Source: Hysterangium stoloniferum (Eukaryota > Basidiomycota > Agaricomycetes > Hysterangiales > Hysterangiaceae). Taken from it: 64,000 nucleotides of DNA. The translations under genes and the position numbers were made by a program. This document shows, piece after piece, positions 43,881 through 57,957 of the stretch. Each line of letters opens with the position of its first letter. Position 1 is the first letter of the stretch. The stretch lies in NCBI GenBank assembly GCA_015178975.1, contig WHVD01000012.1:434001-498000 (forward strand), given 5' to 3'. A model generated the notes under the pieces. That model was not told the DNA's origin, did no database searches, and saw nothing but the letters and a program-made list of their open reading frames with translations.

Positions 43881-46800
43881 ATGCTGATCAAAGTTTGCAG
43901 GCTCCTGGTGTTGTCCTGCGTATCCTCGGTTGTTTTGGCGATATTATATATATTCTATTATAACAGGTTAATGGCGTTGTTGATTGGATATTTATTACGC
44001 TTTAGTTGGTGGAATGGGGGGAGCGACAGGACATGGGTCTCATTGGGTATGACGTATCTTGCAACCCCTGGCGAGATTTTTTCCAACTTAACTGTCAATG
44101 CTGCCTGTCTATAGAAGCCATTCAATTTTCATTGCTGGCTGGGAGGATAATGATAAAGGATTTACGATTTTACTCCAACAATCAGTCGTTCAGAGCTGTC
44201 AAATGCCGGGTGACATGGCGATATTGGCTTTGGCGGACTAGGAGGATAACCGTTGAAGATGATGCGAATGAAGTCAAAGGCACGCATGCAAATGCACTAC
44301 TTTTATATATACCAACTAAACCTCGATTATCATGATTTAAAGGCACTAGACCAACTTCCACCCTTCCCAGCCGCGTGCACATCTCCCTTGAAGGCGTCGA
44401 GTGGCGATTGTACAATCGTACTGCGGCTTACAACGACATACTCTCACAACTCCAGGAGCGGAATGATCAGCCCTCCAATCCACAGAATGGCCGTCGTTCT
44501 TCCGCTTCTGGTCCAAGTCCGGGCGCGACGGCTGCCGATGCCGATGCCGCGGACAATGGATACTCCATTCCCACAACCTTGACAAGTGAACAGCATTATA
44601 TATTTTTTCTACGTGCTTTCTGTGCCTAATTTATTTTATTTTATTTTTTCAGCCGCATCTGACCACTCGTACCCGCCTTCTAAACCTGCGCAAGCCGTCT
44701 ATTCAGGGCTGAGATATTTCCGCGATACAGTCGCGGCATGGCTCGCCGTGCTCAAGCCTAATTTAAATGAAATCCTCCCCGTGGACATCGCAGCCCATCG
44801 CGGTGCTATAGTCTTTGGCAACACCTCGACCCCAAGTGTATTGGTCGCGAAGTTTTTGGACGCACAGGGGTCGTATGGCATCCATCCCGTACGATCATTG
44901 TATTTTCCCCATTCCGTCAGCTCATTTGTGTCAAAACCTTGTAGGCAAGGTCTGCGTATGACAAGTATAAGACTAAGATAGATGCCAAGTTCCAAAGTGT
45001 CAAGTTCGATCTCGAGCGTAACCATAAGTATTCTGGTACGTTGCTGTATCAGGGACGGACGATCTCGAAGCGCTTGGTACCGTATGTGTCAACCCTATCC
45101 TATCCTGATCGACTGATAGCTTAGATCATGTTTATAGCGAGAATTTGTTTTCTCGCCTTTCGTTCGCAGCGTTTGCCCGATCTTGGAACCAGACGATGCG
45201 GGATGAAGTCCAAGACAAGATAGACGACACCCAGGCACGGCTCGAGGCAGATCATGGCAATACCCATGTGAATGACTACGCCATCGCGGAAACCGTCCTG
45301 GAAACGCCGCAGTTCGAGCTGTCGTACTATTGGGACGAGCCGGGCATCGTTCCTATTGTCCAATTGACCGATGCTGCCGCACGACTGGAGACACACGATG
45401 TAGGTAATGGGGACTTGGCCCCTCAGCTCGGGATAGATCTCGTCGTGAACGGCGGCACCGTGCGCTATGGGCCATGGGCGGACCGCCAGCGGTGAGCAGG
45501 CTATCAGCCATGATTATCCCACAGCTCACACGAATGGGTATTAGATTTGAACTGCAGCGTCTTTTTTTCCCGCCCGCGTATCGAAATATCGAGCCGACGG
45601 CCCATCTGCAGCCGGGCGACACGCGCATATATACCGATTTAAAGATATTCGTGGAATTACGCGATACGACTACTTTACATGTACCTTTTAGGGAACCTTC
45701 CAAGGTAGAGAAGACCTACAGGTTTTCTTGTTGTAGAGTGTGCGCTCATTTGTATGACAGGACTGGATGTTCGACGAGGCTAAATCTCCTGGTTATGCAC
45801 GGAAACGACGCGAAGCTGGGTGGCTGGAAGTACACGCCGGTGGTAATTCCACTATACACTACGGTGTACCGTGGATAGCAACAGCAGAAGGCTTCGACAC
45901 GCTTTTGGCGTTGCATTTCGACGATGTGACTGTTCTATCTAGTGTAAACGACATCCGTTTGCTATCTGCACAATCATCCAGGGTGCGTAAATGAATAGCG
46001 TGCATTACTTCCGCGATTAACCGCTGGGCGTATTTTGATCCGGAATAGGTTATCTGTGAATTACCCTCCCCTTTGCGTTGGAATGACCCCCGACAATGGA
46101 CATTTGGCGTCTCATTACAAGCACCAAAGCTCCATCTCCTTAGGGATCACATCAATCTCCTCACTGACCTTGGAAAAGACTGGTCCTCTGGTCCTCCAAG
46201 CGATTTTGACAGGTGGATACCGATGCATTACGTTGCTAATATTACTTTCCAGGACTTTGAGATTAATCTTTACTTGAATGACCATAATATAATTACGCAT
46301 CCACACGCACGAGATGCGAATAGTAAGTTGTCTTATGGCTTGGGGTTGAACGGACTGCGAGACAAGTTATTACAGCGCTTTTGACACTCCGTGGCAAAAC
46401 TCTACGCGGTGGCGTCGATATCCCATCCACTGTCTTCCGACCACAACGCACCAGCATTCCATTTTGGGCTGAAGCTCCGGGTGTAAATTTAGCGTTGACC
46501 TTGCCTAAATGGAATACACATGCCACGTTTGCTTCTTCCAGAATTACTGATTTCGCTCGTATTGGATTTCTACGCGTCAACGGCTCTTTCTCGTACTACT
46601 CTGAGACGATCTCCGAATACATTGAGCAGCTTAAATTGGACATTGTTGTGAGCTTAGGCATATTCTCGGAGTCTGACATGACTTATATCTTTTGTTCAAA
46701 GATGCGCGAAACAGTTTTCCTCTCATTTGGTTGGGTCGTCCGCCAGTTGATGATTGTTCGAGACAACTACTTCGGCAATTTCACCCAATTTTCCACTCTG

Positions 46801-49800
46801 AGCGAATATGTTGCTAAGAAGGAAAATAACATACCGATAGGCGATCCTGTAGAATTGAAATGGAAGGAGGGAAAGGTCTGTAACTCACTCGCTCTTATGG
46901 ATTGATCTTTTCAAACTTTACCATCTTAGTCAAATACTTTGGAAGTTTCCTTGAGTGTACATTGTGAACAATCGGTCGTCATAATGCCGGCCGGACTTCT
47001 GGGATATGAATACTCACTTGACCATACCCTGCACGGCAGTCAACCAGCTTCCCTGGATCCTAAAGGGCTTGGAACATCTGTGATTATACTACAGCCCGAG
47101 CTTGGGATATATTTGCGGACCCATGATCACTCAATGGGTAAAAAACGGTTCAACTGCAACAGATCTGACTCTTACTGACGTGTTTCAATAGAAATGTCAC
47201 TTAACCTCAATCCTATTACCATGTCCGTCGTGGAGGACCTCATGCACAATCTCGCGTATGAACCGTATTTGGCATTGGGACGTCAGAAATTACATATCGA
47301 CGGTCTGTGCCGCTTGCAGGGCGCAGGAAAATATGGTCTAAATTTTTATTTTGATGTTTAGGTATTAGTATTACAGCAAATCGCTTGTTTGGTCCGCAGC
47401 CGAGGACATCTACGTACCTTTGCCTTTGGGAGTTTCATGTAGGTGCATTGTCGGGCGTGGCAACCACAGCGGAATTCCGAGGTCTCACCGCTGCATTGAC
47501 ATCGTTCGGGTCCAATTTTATTGATGCTGTCAATGCGCCAGCCTCAGAGTTCGCGGTGCCGTTAGATCCTGATGGTATGTACTTCTGTAATGTCAATCTA
47601 GTTTGGCGTTATTAATGCACAAATTATAGTTACTTTCTTGAAGATGACGCTTGATTCATTAGACGTAGCTTGGGCTGCCAACAAAGCCGTGTTACAGCTA
47701 AACATGCCCCAGGGGTTAAAGATGGACTACAGCGATCTGGCTGGTAAGATGTATAAAAAGGCCACAGAGATACGAATACCAGAGGGCGTTGTACGTGTAT
47801 TGGTGCCAACAGAAATGCGTCGCGGGTTCTGGTTGGAGGCTGGTTCTGTTCTTTTTGATGCAGCATTGGACATCTATTCTTCGCCTCCCAACTGGCAGGA
47901 AACAGCTAGGATTCAAACGGCGTTTGTGGCTGCGCAAGATGCCCTTACCCGTCGTGCTTGGTTTTTATACCAGAATGCTGCCACACGAGACCCTTCTGGT
48001 ACGTTAAACTTCTTCGATCTCTCTTCGCTGTGTTTTGTCGACTGGGAATATTTTCAGCATATCACGCTTCGATGTTCTTGCCACATCCTTCCTTGCCACA
48101 TCAGCATTCTCGTAAGACTTTTAGTCGTCCCCAGGGTGTGAAGGTGGAACGACCATCCACAATAGTATCAAAAATTGCTGATTCCGATGAGGACGAACGG
48201 ATATCTGAAGCGGATCGGGACGCACGCATAGCGTCAGTAGCTTCCGATCTAATATTTATTTACCCGTTGCTATACAATATTTACAGAAATTCCCGACCAT
48301 CGACACCGTTATTGTCGAAATTCGATGCTGTCGACGGTAACTTGTCTAACTCGGACGAATCCAATAACAGCGACTACAGTGGTGATCTGTCTGATTCCGA
48401 TTCGGATGACGCTGATCAGAGCGAGCGTAAGAACCTGTTTGCTGCCAGCGGGCGATGATTGAGTAGATTTGATATCACAGCTTACCCGAAGACCAACTTT
48501 CCGTCAGAACCTTTTGTCCCCTACTACCGGCATCTCCTGCGACGATTTGAATCACATATGGGTGACACAGTGACATACCGTCCTTTATTTACTTTAGCAA
48601 AGGTAAATACTAGTATTATGAAGACATGACAGTCACTTACAAACTGTTTATAATCCCTAGGATGTACCTGTAACAGCGGACCCCTTCCCCCGGGAGGCTC
48701 CAACGTCATTTTCGGCCCCCCTTTCTAATACTCATGGTTCAAACTTGTATGACTCTTTTATAGCATCGTCGAGTGGAATCTTCCGCAGCACTCGTGTCGA
48801 TGTTTTTCTCACACCGTTATGCCTCTTGGCTACGAGGGAAATTTCTGACGAGATTTATTCTGCTGTGAGCGTCTTCCATTATCCTTCATCTTTCGACCTG
48901 ACAGTTCCCAGACTTCGAGCCTCGAGTTATTCGTAGATTCTATCACGAAGGATTTCCTCAGTGAGGTCTCACCTAAAAAGTATACAGGGTTTGTGAGGAA
49001 AGAATTAGATGCGGGAATTTCCATATTCCGTCTCCGTATATTGCAGAGTCTTATGTCGGCTGACGAAGCTCTCTCCTCAGATTTAGTTAGTCCTCCGTTA
49101 TCTAGTACCACCCCAGTCATCCTGCGGAACTCCCGTATTGTGTCTGATCTCGTCACCACTATCCGCGGATTGGATGCCACATTTTCATCGATTAGCAGCC
49201 CTTCAACATCCAATTCAATTACGTTTCGTGGTACACTGTCTCAGGTTGAGGCTCATCTGGATACTTCGATTCTCCATTTCATATCTCACATGAACCGAAG
49301 TGTGACGACGACTCGCCAGTGCATGTTAACGCTTGGTGGTTCTACTACTGCCACAACACGGAATAATTTTCATCTCAAAATAGGCGATGTTTTTATTCGG
49401 TTTTTCGGAGGTTCATCTTTCGAGATGATGGTTGCAACCTCAGATAACCTGATATTTGTGATTCGAGAGGCACAGAAATTTATCAAGATAAAATCCAGAG
49501 CGTCTCGGGACTTGAGACATCACCAGATCTTGGGTATTATGCAGTTTTGTCGACATACTCCTATTGGCGACCCTCTAACACAGTCGCAACCTTCCTTCCT
49601 CATCCAGACAGGGCGGCCGCAGCGATTACGGTATGATGCTTCTTGGAAGCTTCTCATGTATCTTCGACATTGTCTGCGACTACTCGATACGCGCTATCGG
49701 AAGATTCTCATGAAGCCGGCATCATTAGAAACCCACGTACCACTTACTCCTCAGCAATTCATCGACGTGAATGTGCTTCTTCATGAGAGGCTTTCCGAAT

Positions 49801-52800
49801 GGGGTTATGAACAGCGGCATGAAGAGGTTGCACAACTTCTGTTTATGTCATACTGTTTTAATGCTACAATCACACAAGATCCTAAGTCCAGATCAAAGGT
49901 CATTGAGCCTAACCTTTCGCTGACATTCCACTGTGGAGCTGTTTCCTTTGCAACGTTCGAACATCAATTGTCAGTATCGGACTCATCTAGCAATGCCATC
50001 ACATCAGGGCCGGTTCATATGTCGTATCGATGCAGGACCCAAACCGCCAAACTGTTACCCACTAAGATATCCAGTCTTACCCCGGTGACCTATTACCCAG
50101 AGGTAGAAGCAGCTACAGTTCGACACCATGTCTTCTCTGTTACCAACGATGATATTCGTATCACGATACATCCTAACTTTATTGTATTTCTGCAACGTTT
50201 GTTGCCTCTCCACGGCAAATATTTCCAGCATACATCCAATAGACCTGTCGGAGTGCCTATATCTCTCGATGTCAAAGACCAACCAACAGACAACTACTGG
50301 GAATTATTTTTGGCAACAAAGCAGATTCAAGTTCAAGCTGCAGTAGAAGGGATGGTTCTCGAACTAGGTGTATCCGAAGTCAATCTTGCCATGCCTATGC
50401 TACATGGTATGGCCTCTCGCACCCACTCAAGATCACGCCCGTATACCTCAGGAAGTGGACTCATAAGACTGGCTCAATTATATACCCGAGTTAGACAAGC
50501 GCATGACAAGGCGAATCCTTTCAGTCATGGGGATAAAGAAGCCCTTGCTGGCCTTGTGTTGTCACGCATCACCCTACACCTAGGTGGTAATATCAGAGGG
50601 GATCTACCTCCTTCTATTCATGCCATGCTTGCAATGGAGAGCTTGGTTCTAAGCGTACCGCGTAGCGCTTTGTTAACGTACCAACTCATTGAAGAGTGGC
50701 GAATACAGTACTTACCGTGAGTGCTAATCTTCTTTCGACGCATGACGATAATTAATCGAGAAATGTGATAGAAATATACACCTGATGACTCAGGAGTTGT
50801 TATCGGAGTTGCGGAAGCGCCAACAGACAGCTTCGAAGAACATTTCAAATCAGTCCAGGCTGCGGCCTTCATCCCCAGCAATTGACTTTCAATTTTCAGT
50901 TCAGAGAGTAGGTTCACTGTTTCAAGTCATGCACGGGACATGGTTTTCATGGGATGTTCATAAAATTGTTGGTTTCTTCCGCACTACTGTGACCAGTACA
51001 GCAAATTCGGGTTGTTCCTTTGGGGTGCAACTGGCATCACAGTTAATCAACATTGGGGCGAGACCAGATCATAATACGGGACAGGCCCTAAAAACAATAA
51101 AGATTGCATTACCTTCCTTTCAGGCGTCTGGGAATTACGATGGACTGAAACTACGATCTCATGCTGTCATCGATCATTTTTCTCTAACTCTGAAACCGAA
51201 ATATATGGATGAAATCTTGGTTGTCCAGCACAATTTAGGCACGCACTTCTACGATGTTTTAGATCTCATATCCGAAAATCGTAGTCGCCGAAGAGTCTTA
51301 AAGAGATCCACTAAGGTTTCGGAGCCAATCAAGTATGATGTAGCCTTCATGCTAAGCGGCTTTCGTATTGGCATTGAGGGTCCAACCAGCACGCTGGATT
51401 TGACATCAGCGAAGATGACAGGTACCGCGAAAAATGATGCCAATCTTATTTGGGACTTCTCGGTGTCTAACTTGGCTTTGGCTCTATCTCATCATTCGGC
51501 CGGAATTTCATCACATCCTGAGTTCGACCGCAGTTTAAGATCCGCCTATATGGTCCTTGACGTAAAAACAAGTATCTCGTCGAACATCAGAACAACAGAT
51601 ACTCCTTTGTTGGATGTCCTTCATTTGCAAGTCAGTCGGATGCATGCTGTAATGTCTCCAAATTCTATAGGCGAGTTGGGTGACTTAATTGATCACGTAC
51701 AAGTAAGATAGTGGTAGTGTTCATAATATTTTTACTCATATTTTTCACAGGCAGAAATGCATTTACGACAAGAACAGCGAGCTTTAGAGCTTCAAGAAAT
51801 CAAGCAAAAGACGCAGCGTGTTATACGAGTTTTCGATGTTCAAAAACCGACCGCGTCTTTGCAGCGATCTTCGTCTTTCCTTGATAAGCGTATGGTATTA
51901 ATCGAAGTTGGCGACATCGGTGTTGCTTTTCCGCTAGCCCTGAAAAATGAGATTGAAGTTGACGCAATAGGATCTGTTCCAGCTTTCTTATTGTCCATAA
52001 AGTCCGCCTCATTTTCTATCAAAAGAAATGAGTCTGGTCAAGCTTCAATGGGCCGCCTGTCTTTCCAGTTTGTGAATCAGTACGTTCTCCATTTGGCCTT
52101 TATAAAACTAGAGTGCTTATGTGGTTTTAGATTTGACCAGTCTCAATCTTCCCAATTCGATGGTGATCAACACAAGAGCCGCAATAAACTCCTTTATCCA
52201 GAAATGGAAGCAGCATTTCGTTCATCGACTTCATCAACTACGCGACATTGGCAACTTGCTGCTCGAGTAGATGGCTTTAACTTAGACCTGGATCCTGCAA
52301 TCGTGGATAATGTGTTCAGCTTAATTACTGTATATCGTAAGGGAAAGGAGCGTGTTGACAAACTTACTCGCATGCCATCCACGGAGAAACCAAATCCTCC
52401 GCAAGCCGTTGTTCCAACAGCTTCAATCACGGCCAGCTATCACTCAATAAAAACTTCTCACATTATCATCAATCTAATGTTCCAAGGGGGAAGGCTCTGT
52501 CTTCGTGGCATGGATTCAGAATACCCAAATACGTCACCTCAATACAACGAGTCATCAGACGGGAGCCGAGACTCCGACGCGGAAGAGATCATCATGTTCC
52601 CTTCCATCACTGTATGGGGTGAATACCGTGCAACACCTGCTGCCACCAAACTATCTAGTACTGATGAAGTAGAAAATTCGGCTCTCATATTCAGAAGTCA
52701 GATTTATCCAACGATCAACCGAATAAGGCCCTCGATATTTGCCTTCCTCATAGGTTTTACTGAACGGATTGAAGATCGTTTGGGTCGCGTCGGGTCAGAA

Positions 52801-55104
52801 TCTGCACCATCGACACCGACTATTCCATCTCAGGACTCCGAGATAGACTCCGAAATGCATAGCCCTCATGGTGGCGAATTTTTGTCGCCTGACGTCTTAG
52901 GAGGGATTCAGATCAGTTTTAGCTTACGTATTGACTCATCAAGATTAGAGCTTGACTGCGAATCTGTAGGGGTGATAGCAGCACTTCATTGGGAAAGCGG
53001 AGGCTTTATCGTTACGATCTCCCCGGTGACGCGGACGGCCCAGTTTGTAGGATCCGTGACCGGATTGAAGGTCGACCTCCGTCATACCAGGCACCAGGCT
53101 GGTACCGTGCCGGCAGGCCGTATCGATGCTCGCAACCTTGCCCTTTCAGTCTCTTACTCTCAAAAACGTGATTCGGACGTTGAGCCAGATCATGCCATAT
53201 CAATCGTTTTGGATACCGAGTTCAACACGGAACTCCGGCTGGACAGGTTGCAAGATATTTTAATATTCAAAGCTATTTACATTGATAGACTGCCTGGGAC
53301 TACACCACAAGCAGCTTCCAAGCGCCCTGAGACTTCAGTCAGTAGGGCGACGTCTGGCATACCTGGGTTGACGACTCTGGTTTTGATTCGTGTGCGGCAT
53401 ATTGAATTAAAGGCTGACTTAGGGCATAATGTCGCTTCTGCCGTGATCAATTTGGAGAAAGTTGTTTTTCAAAGTCTACTCACTGGTCGTGTTACAGATT
53501 TCTCTGTATCTATTGCTCAGACAAATATCGATTTGCAAGAAGACCGTCCATTGAATGGGTACATGCGGTTGCCGGACTTCTCATTCACAACTGCACGACG
53601 AAGTGATGTTCGACTGGGGAATAAAGATAGTACAAATAAAATGCTAGAGGTCACCATGGGAAGCGGTCCGTTAGATATCGTACTCCAATCGGAGAAAAGA
53701 ATGTTATTACAGTACCAGTACGTGTTCATCAAACTTCTACCGTCCCTAGTCTAATGTGCGAGTGTAAGTGCCGAACCATTCGATATACATATAGTTGACG
53801 ATTGGACCGCTATCGATTGGAAATTACCTTCAGAAGAACGGACCTTCCACCTTGATTTCTCGGTCATGGGCAAAGATGTTCTTGTCGTAGCAAATCTTCA
53901 GTCAATCCCTCGCATAATAACTCTTCTAGACAAGCTGAAGACAGACCTTCAAGTGCAAATGAATGAGGCTCGGAATTCCCTCGCCGGATCGTCAATAGCG
54001 TATATACCCAAACCTGAAAGCGCTTTGACAGATATGGCCGACGCCATGATACGCTCTGCTCGTTCGAAATTCAGAGATGCGCCAACATTTTCATATGCCA
54101 TTATTCAGCGCATGACATTGCGTCTCTCCAGCTTACGTCTGGCTCTTTTCAAGAACCCCAATGATGGTGAAATGGCTTTATTCCAGGGGAAAGATGTCCA
54201 TGCCGAATTAGAACGAATCATACACTCATTAACTTCGCTCCCAAGCCGCACTCTTAAGTTGGCCTTTTCATCCCTCTATCTGTCGAAGTATTCTTCCTTG
54301 AAGTACCGAGCTGTTGGTGATGAAATCATGGCTGTGCAATGGCTGGACCGTCTTCTCAGAGGGGCAAGCGAATGGACGATCGCTCGCGTTCCTGCGATGA
54401 ACCTTGAAATGAACAGCGATGCAGAATATGAAGGTCCACAAGAGATTTTGCATTACGATCTAGTGGCGACGCCAGACGAATATGTGCAATCGGCGAGCAG
54501 CATATACGTTTCCCTCAACTTGTCGTTATATATTTGGGCGGGAGCGCTCGTTAAAGGTCTGGGGGCAGAGATTGACAAAGCACTGGCTTCAAGTGGTCTC
54601 AATCAGTCCAGCATAAAATACAATGCACCAACTGCAAGCATTCCTTCCCCACAATCTGGTACAGCACCTGAGGAATTAAGAAAGCCAACAGCGACAGTCT
54701 CGCCTACTTCAGCCTCCCCAATGTCAATGAATCCAAAGACTCCGATAATTTCGGGGTCAACCCTCCCTATCAAAGATACTCCTCTCCCGCGAAAATACCA
54801 TGCCCGGTCAGAGACGTCCATTGATTATGGAACGATCCAGCAATTAGGAGAAGCAACTCCAGATGCCAAGTCACCCTGGCTAGGGTTGGAGGAGACCGTC
54901 CCTCCGCGTGTTCACGAATATGCAACACTACCTATGGAGGCCTTGATGAAGGTGCTTTTGGAAGTATATAATAAACAATTGAAGATGCCCTCTAGAATGA
55001 CCTATACAGGTGATTCTCCAGCAGAAAAAAAAGGTAACAGCGGGGCAGACGGAGATAGAGATCGACCCGAGGTCTTGCATACAATCAGTGAGCTATCATT
55101 GTAG
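43881..55104 (+). CDS. CSF1: CSF1 (bridge-like lipid transfer protein, BLTP1 family), ~3,310 aa
   Basis: About 24 exons joined by ~23 introns of 40-68 nt. The first joins are 43881-44046, 44115-44279, 44343-44585, 44653-44888, 44945-45081, 45138-45491, 45545-45703, 45761-45982, 46049-46322; later long exons are about 48905-50717, 50772-51702 and 53770-55104. I threaded every junction without meeting an unavoidable stop. The N-terminus has one membrane anchor (LVLSCVSSVVLAILYIFYYN) followed by NRLMALLIGYLLRFSWW and IQFSLLAGRIMIKDLRFYSN, characteristic of Csf1, then WRLYNRTAAYNDIL, GIDLVVNGGTVRYGPWADRQR and LPKWNTHATF. CSF1 proteins form long hydrophobic-groove rods moving lipids between ER and other membranes; in yeast loss affects cold growth and cell-wall/GPI lipid supply. 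The C-terminus is Ser/Pro-rich, ending ISELSL. Intron 2 (44280-44342) appears to be GC-AG. The start ATG directly precedes the membrane anchor. Confidence 0.9.
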
Positions 55105-55501
55105 GCGGTATAACATAACATCACACGTTCCCATTGCCATCATGGCAATCTCATCATCTATGTAATATACATGGTCGATTTTATGGTATTAATATATAGT
55201 GCTCTCATGGATTATTTTTTACACTGAGCTGACTGAAACATGGTGTTTGATGTATGAATTGGCTGCATGAGGGTTGGCGAAGTAGAGGATTAGATAGGGA
55301 GGTGTCTTAGACACCGGGGATGATGAGCAGAAAATGAATTCTGCAGGTTGGAGGATGGAGGGGTGTGGAATTGTCTCAGAATTATGGTCAAGAAGGTGTG
55401 CAATATCACCACTATCATGGTGGTGGGGGAGCTGATTCTATCACAGAGGTCCAAATGTCAAATAACAGGAAATGAGAAATTCTGAGCATAGGAATAACTT
55501 G
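55105..55501. other. 3' flank of CSF1
   Basis: Contains a likely polyadenylation region (TTAATATATAGTG near 55190) followed by G-rich non-coding sequence with a small palindrome (CACCACTATCATGGTGGTGG near 55405-55428). No gene seen. Confidence 0.45.
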
Positions 55502-56081
55502 TGTTAGGATCCCTACCATTTTGGACCTCTGCAACTTGTTTTTACCTTCATAACCCTCTGGTACTCTGCTATTGGTACCCCCTGCCATAGTATCACTGCC
55601 TGCAGCACCCTCACAACTGTTTCTCTGTAGATTACCTTTTGGGTCATTCTATCCCATCTCCATCCCAATGCTCTCCTGTCACCCATTCTACATGTAAAGA
55701 TTATTTGCCACCTCACAACCTTTGAATACTTGTGTTTCATCACATTTAGTTTTAGTTTGATTCTTGTTTCCTTTCCTGCTTCCCTTGACCCATCGTGACT
55801 TCTTGCTTCCTTGACTGGCCTTCCAATCATCCATTACACTTTTGTATAAAAACCCTATCATGTATGCTATAGTTCTTCAGTTCAAATATCAACTTATATT
55901 ACCCTCTTTCATTCCAAAGTCCCTTTGCTTTGTCCTAATTCTTTTGAAAATGTTGTCAGCCAGCTGCAACTCTTATCCCCATGACCCTTAGCATTTCAGC
56001 CTTCCAATTGATTCAGCTAAGTATCATCTTCAGTCCAAATTGGACTACTTGCTCTTCTTGAAGTACCAGAGCACCCTAACA
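55502..56081 (-). repeat. LTR-like repeat, minus orientation (left arm of a large inverted repeat)
   Basis: About 580 bp bounded by TGTTAGGATCC and CACCCTAACA, which are inverted copies of each other (TGTTAGG..CCTAACA), as in an LTR. On the minus strand a TATA-like GGGTTTTTATACAAAAG lies mid-element. Flanking pentamers ACTTG and GTTTG agree only partly. Similarity to the inverted copy at 56263-56818 extends ~55 bp past the TGTTAGG end, so the repeat unit is larger than this LTR alone. Confidence 0.6.
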
Positions 56082-56262
56082 GTTTGTGTGAGGGTGTAAC
56101 ACATAAGTTGAAGTTAAGCTCCACTTGTTTTGGAGAACTGGACCTTGTGGTTAAGTATAAATACCTGTCAGCCTTCCATGTTAAGATCTAAGCAAGGGGG
56201 GGCCAAGGGGATGGTTTCAGGGGTCCAAAAATGGTGAATCATACTAATTGGGAGGTCTGATT

Positions 56263-56818
56263 CTATAAAACAAGTGGAGCTTGGCTTCAACTTACTGTAT
56301 GTATTTCACCCTCACATGAACTGTTAGGGTGCTTTGGTATTTCAGAAGGAGCAGGTAGTACAAATTTAGACTAAAGACAACACTTAGCTGAATTGACCAG
56401 AGGGCTGAAATGCTAAGGGTCAAAGGGGGTAAGTGTCATAGTTGACCAACAATGTCTTCAAGAGAATAGGAGGATAGTAGAGGGAATTAAACACAAGAGA
56501 GGGATAATCTAAGTTGAGTTTCAAACTAAGGAACTGTAGTGTACATGAGAAAGACTTTATACTAAGTGTAATGGATGTTTGGAAGGCTGATTAGGGAAGC
56601 AAGAGGTCATGACAGGTCAAAAGAAGTATGGAAAGGAACAAAGAACAAACTAGAACTAATAGGATGTAACAAGAGTATTCTAAAGGGTATGAGGTGGCAA
56701 ATAACATTTACACATAGAACAGATGAAGGGAGAGTGTCAGAATGGAGACAGAATGGAATGACTAGAGGGATAATCCACAGTTTCAGAGTGCTGGAATATA
56801 GAGGGTCCATTATGAAGT
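56263..56818 (+). repeat. LTR-like repeat, plus orientation (right arm of the inverted repeat)
   Basis: Inverted counterpart of about 55540-56140, starting AAACAAGTGGAGCTTGGCTTC and continuing through TGTTAGGGTGCTTTGG (56324 on). Relative to the left arm it has an internal deletion near 56785 and ends at about 56818, where the minus-strand RT fragment begins. The unique centre of the palindrome is about 56150-56260. Confidence 0.6.
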
Positions 56819-57957
56819 CCAAAGGGCATTCACCTGAATTGCCACAGTCCTTGATGGGATCTGAAAGTGGTCTTTGGTTTATCTTCTTCTAACATTTCGA
56901 GTTGGGCTAATGTGTCGAAGGAAGATAGGATGTTGGACCCTGAAAGTGCTTGCATGATTTTGGACTGGCATGGCAATGGGAATTTGTCGGGAACTGTGAG
57001 GCTATTCAAATTTCTATAGTCAATCACCACTTTCAGTTTCCCATTATGATAGATGACGAAGGCTGGTGCCCCCCAAGGACTTTTGGACGGTTCGATTACT
57101 CCCTGTTGAAACCAAGTATCCATTTGCTCATCGATGACCTTCCTATTGGCTGGGGAAGTTGGAAACATTGACATTGAAATAGGTTGCACACCTTCTTTCA
57201 ACGGGACATTAACTTTGATGTCTACTTGTCCTAAACACCCATCTACTCCAAAGGCTTGAACATTCTTAGTCAGTACTGACTCTAGGCAGGAGGAAACGTC
57301 AGCAGGAATGTCAGGTCCTAAATTTACCAACTTATGTAGGACCTCCACTTGGAATGTTTCCGTGGTGGTGACTTCTGACATTTTAGGGCCCGCTGGGTCG
57401 AAATCGTCTGCGAGTTCCCATTCTGGAGGCTGTCTGGAAGGTTGAGGATTAAGGACGTGCTCCTCTTCTATTCTCAATAGGCTCTCCACAAGGTGAGCGA
57501 TCTTGGTTGCTGTTGGCTGCATCAATGCTCTCTCGGTTGAAGATCTAGGTGTCTGGGCCCATTTGTTCACGTCGTGAATTAATCCAACAGTTTCCCCTCG
57601 TCAAATGATTCTTGGTGTCAGAGAGGGGTTAGTGAGAGGTATCGTGGTGCATTCCCTAGAGATAGCAGTGGTGGGAGCGGCTAGTATACTCCCATTGTCA
57701 TTCTGCAGCACAACTCCCTCAATTATCCGTTGATCACCAATAAGATCGCCAACAAAAATTGGTACTAGTCGAGCTGATTTGGGCTCTATAGTACAATCCT
57801 GTAAGGCCTGTGTGACTCTTTCAGTACACACCCCTTTGTCTGGTTTGGAAGTCAATTCAGGTGAGTCATTGGCTAGTTCCTCAAGGGGGATCTTGCTAAT
57901 CGAAAAGGCCAAAGACTGTGGCTCCTTGGAGGAACTGGCTGGAATAGACCCCGCCCT
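56785..57957 (-). mobile_element. Second Gypsy-type pol fragment (linker to RT), minus strand, broken
   Basis: Minus-strand reading from 57957: LAFSISKIPLEELANDSPEL, then VGDLIGDQRIIEGVVLQNDN (end of a retropepsin-type region), a stop TGA at 57598-57600 where CGA would continue the frame, then EEHVLNPQPSRQPPEWE and the RT start (VIDEQMDTWFQQGVIEPSKS, PWGAPAFVI, VIDYRNLNSLTVPDKFPLP, KTTFRSHQGLWQF). A further TGA occurs just before MPFGL, after which similarity ends near 56785. The catalytic YxDD box is missing. The sequence differs clearly from the chromovirus at 57958, so it is another family. It is cut at 57957 by that element. Confidence 0.8.
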
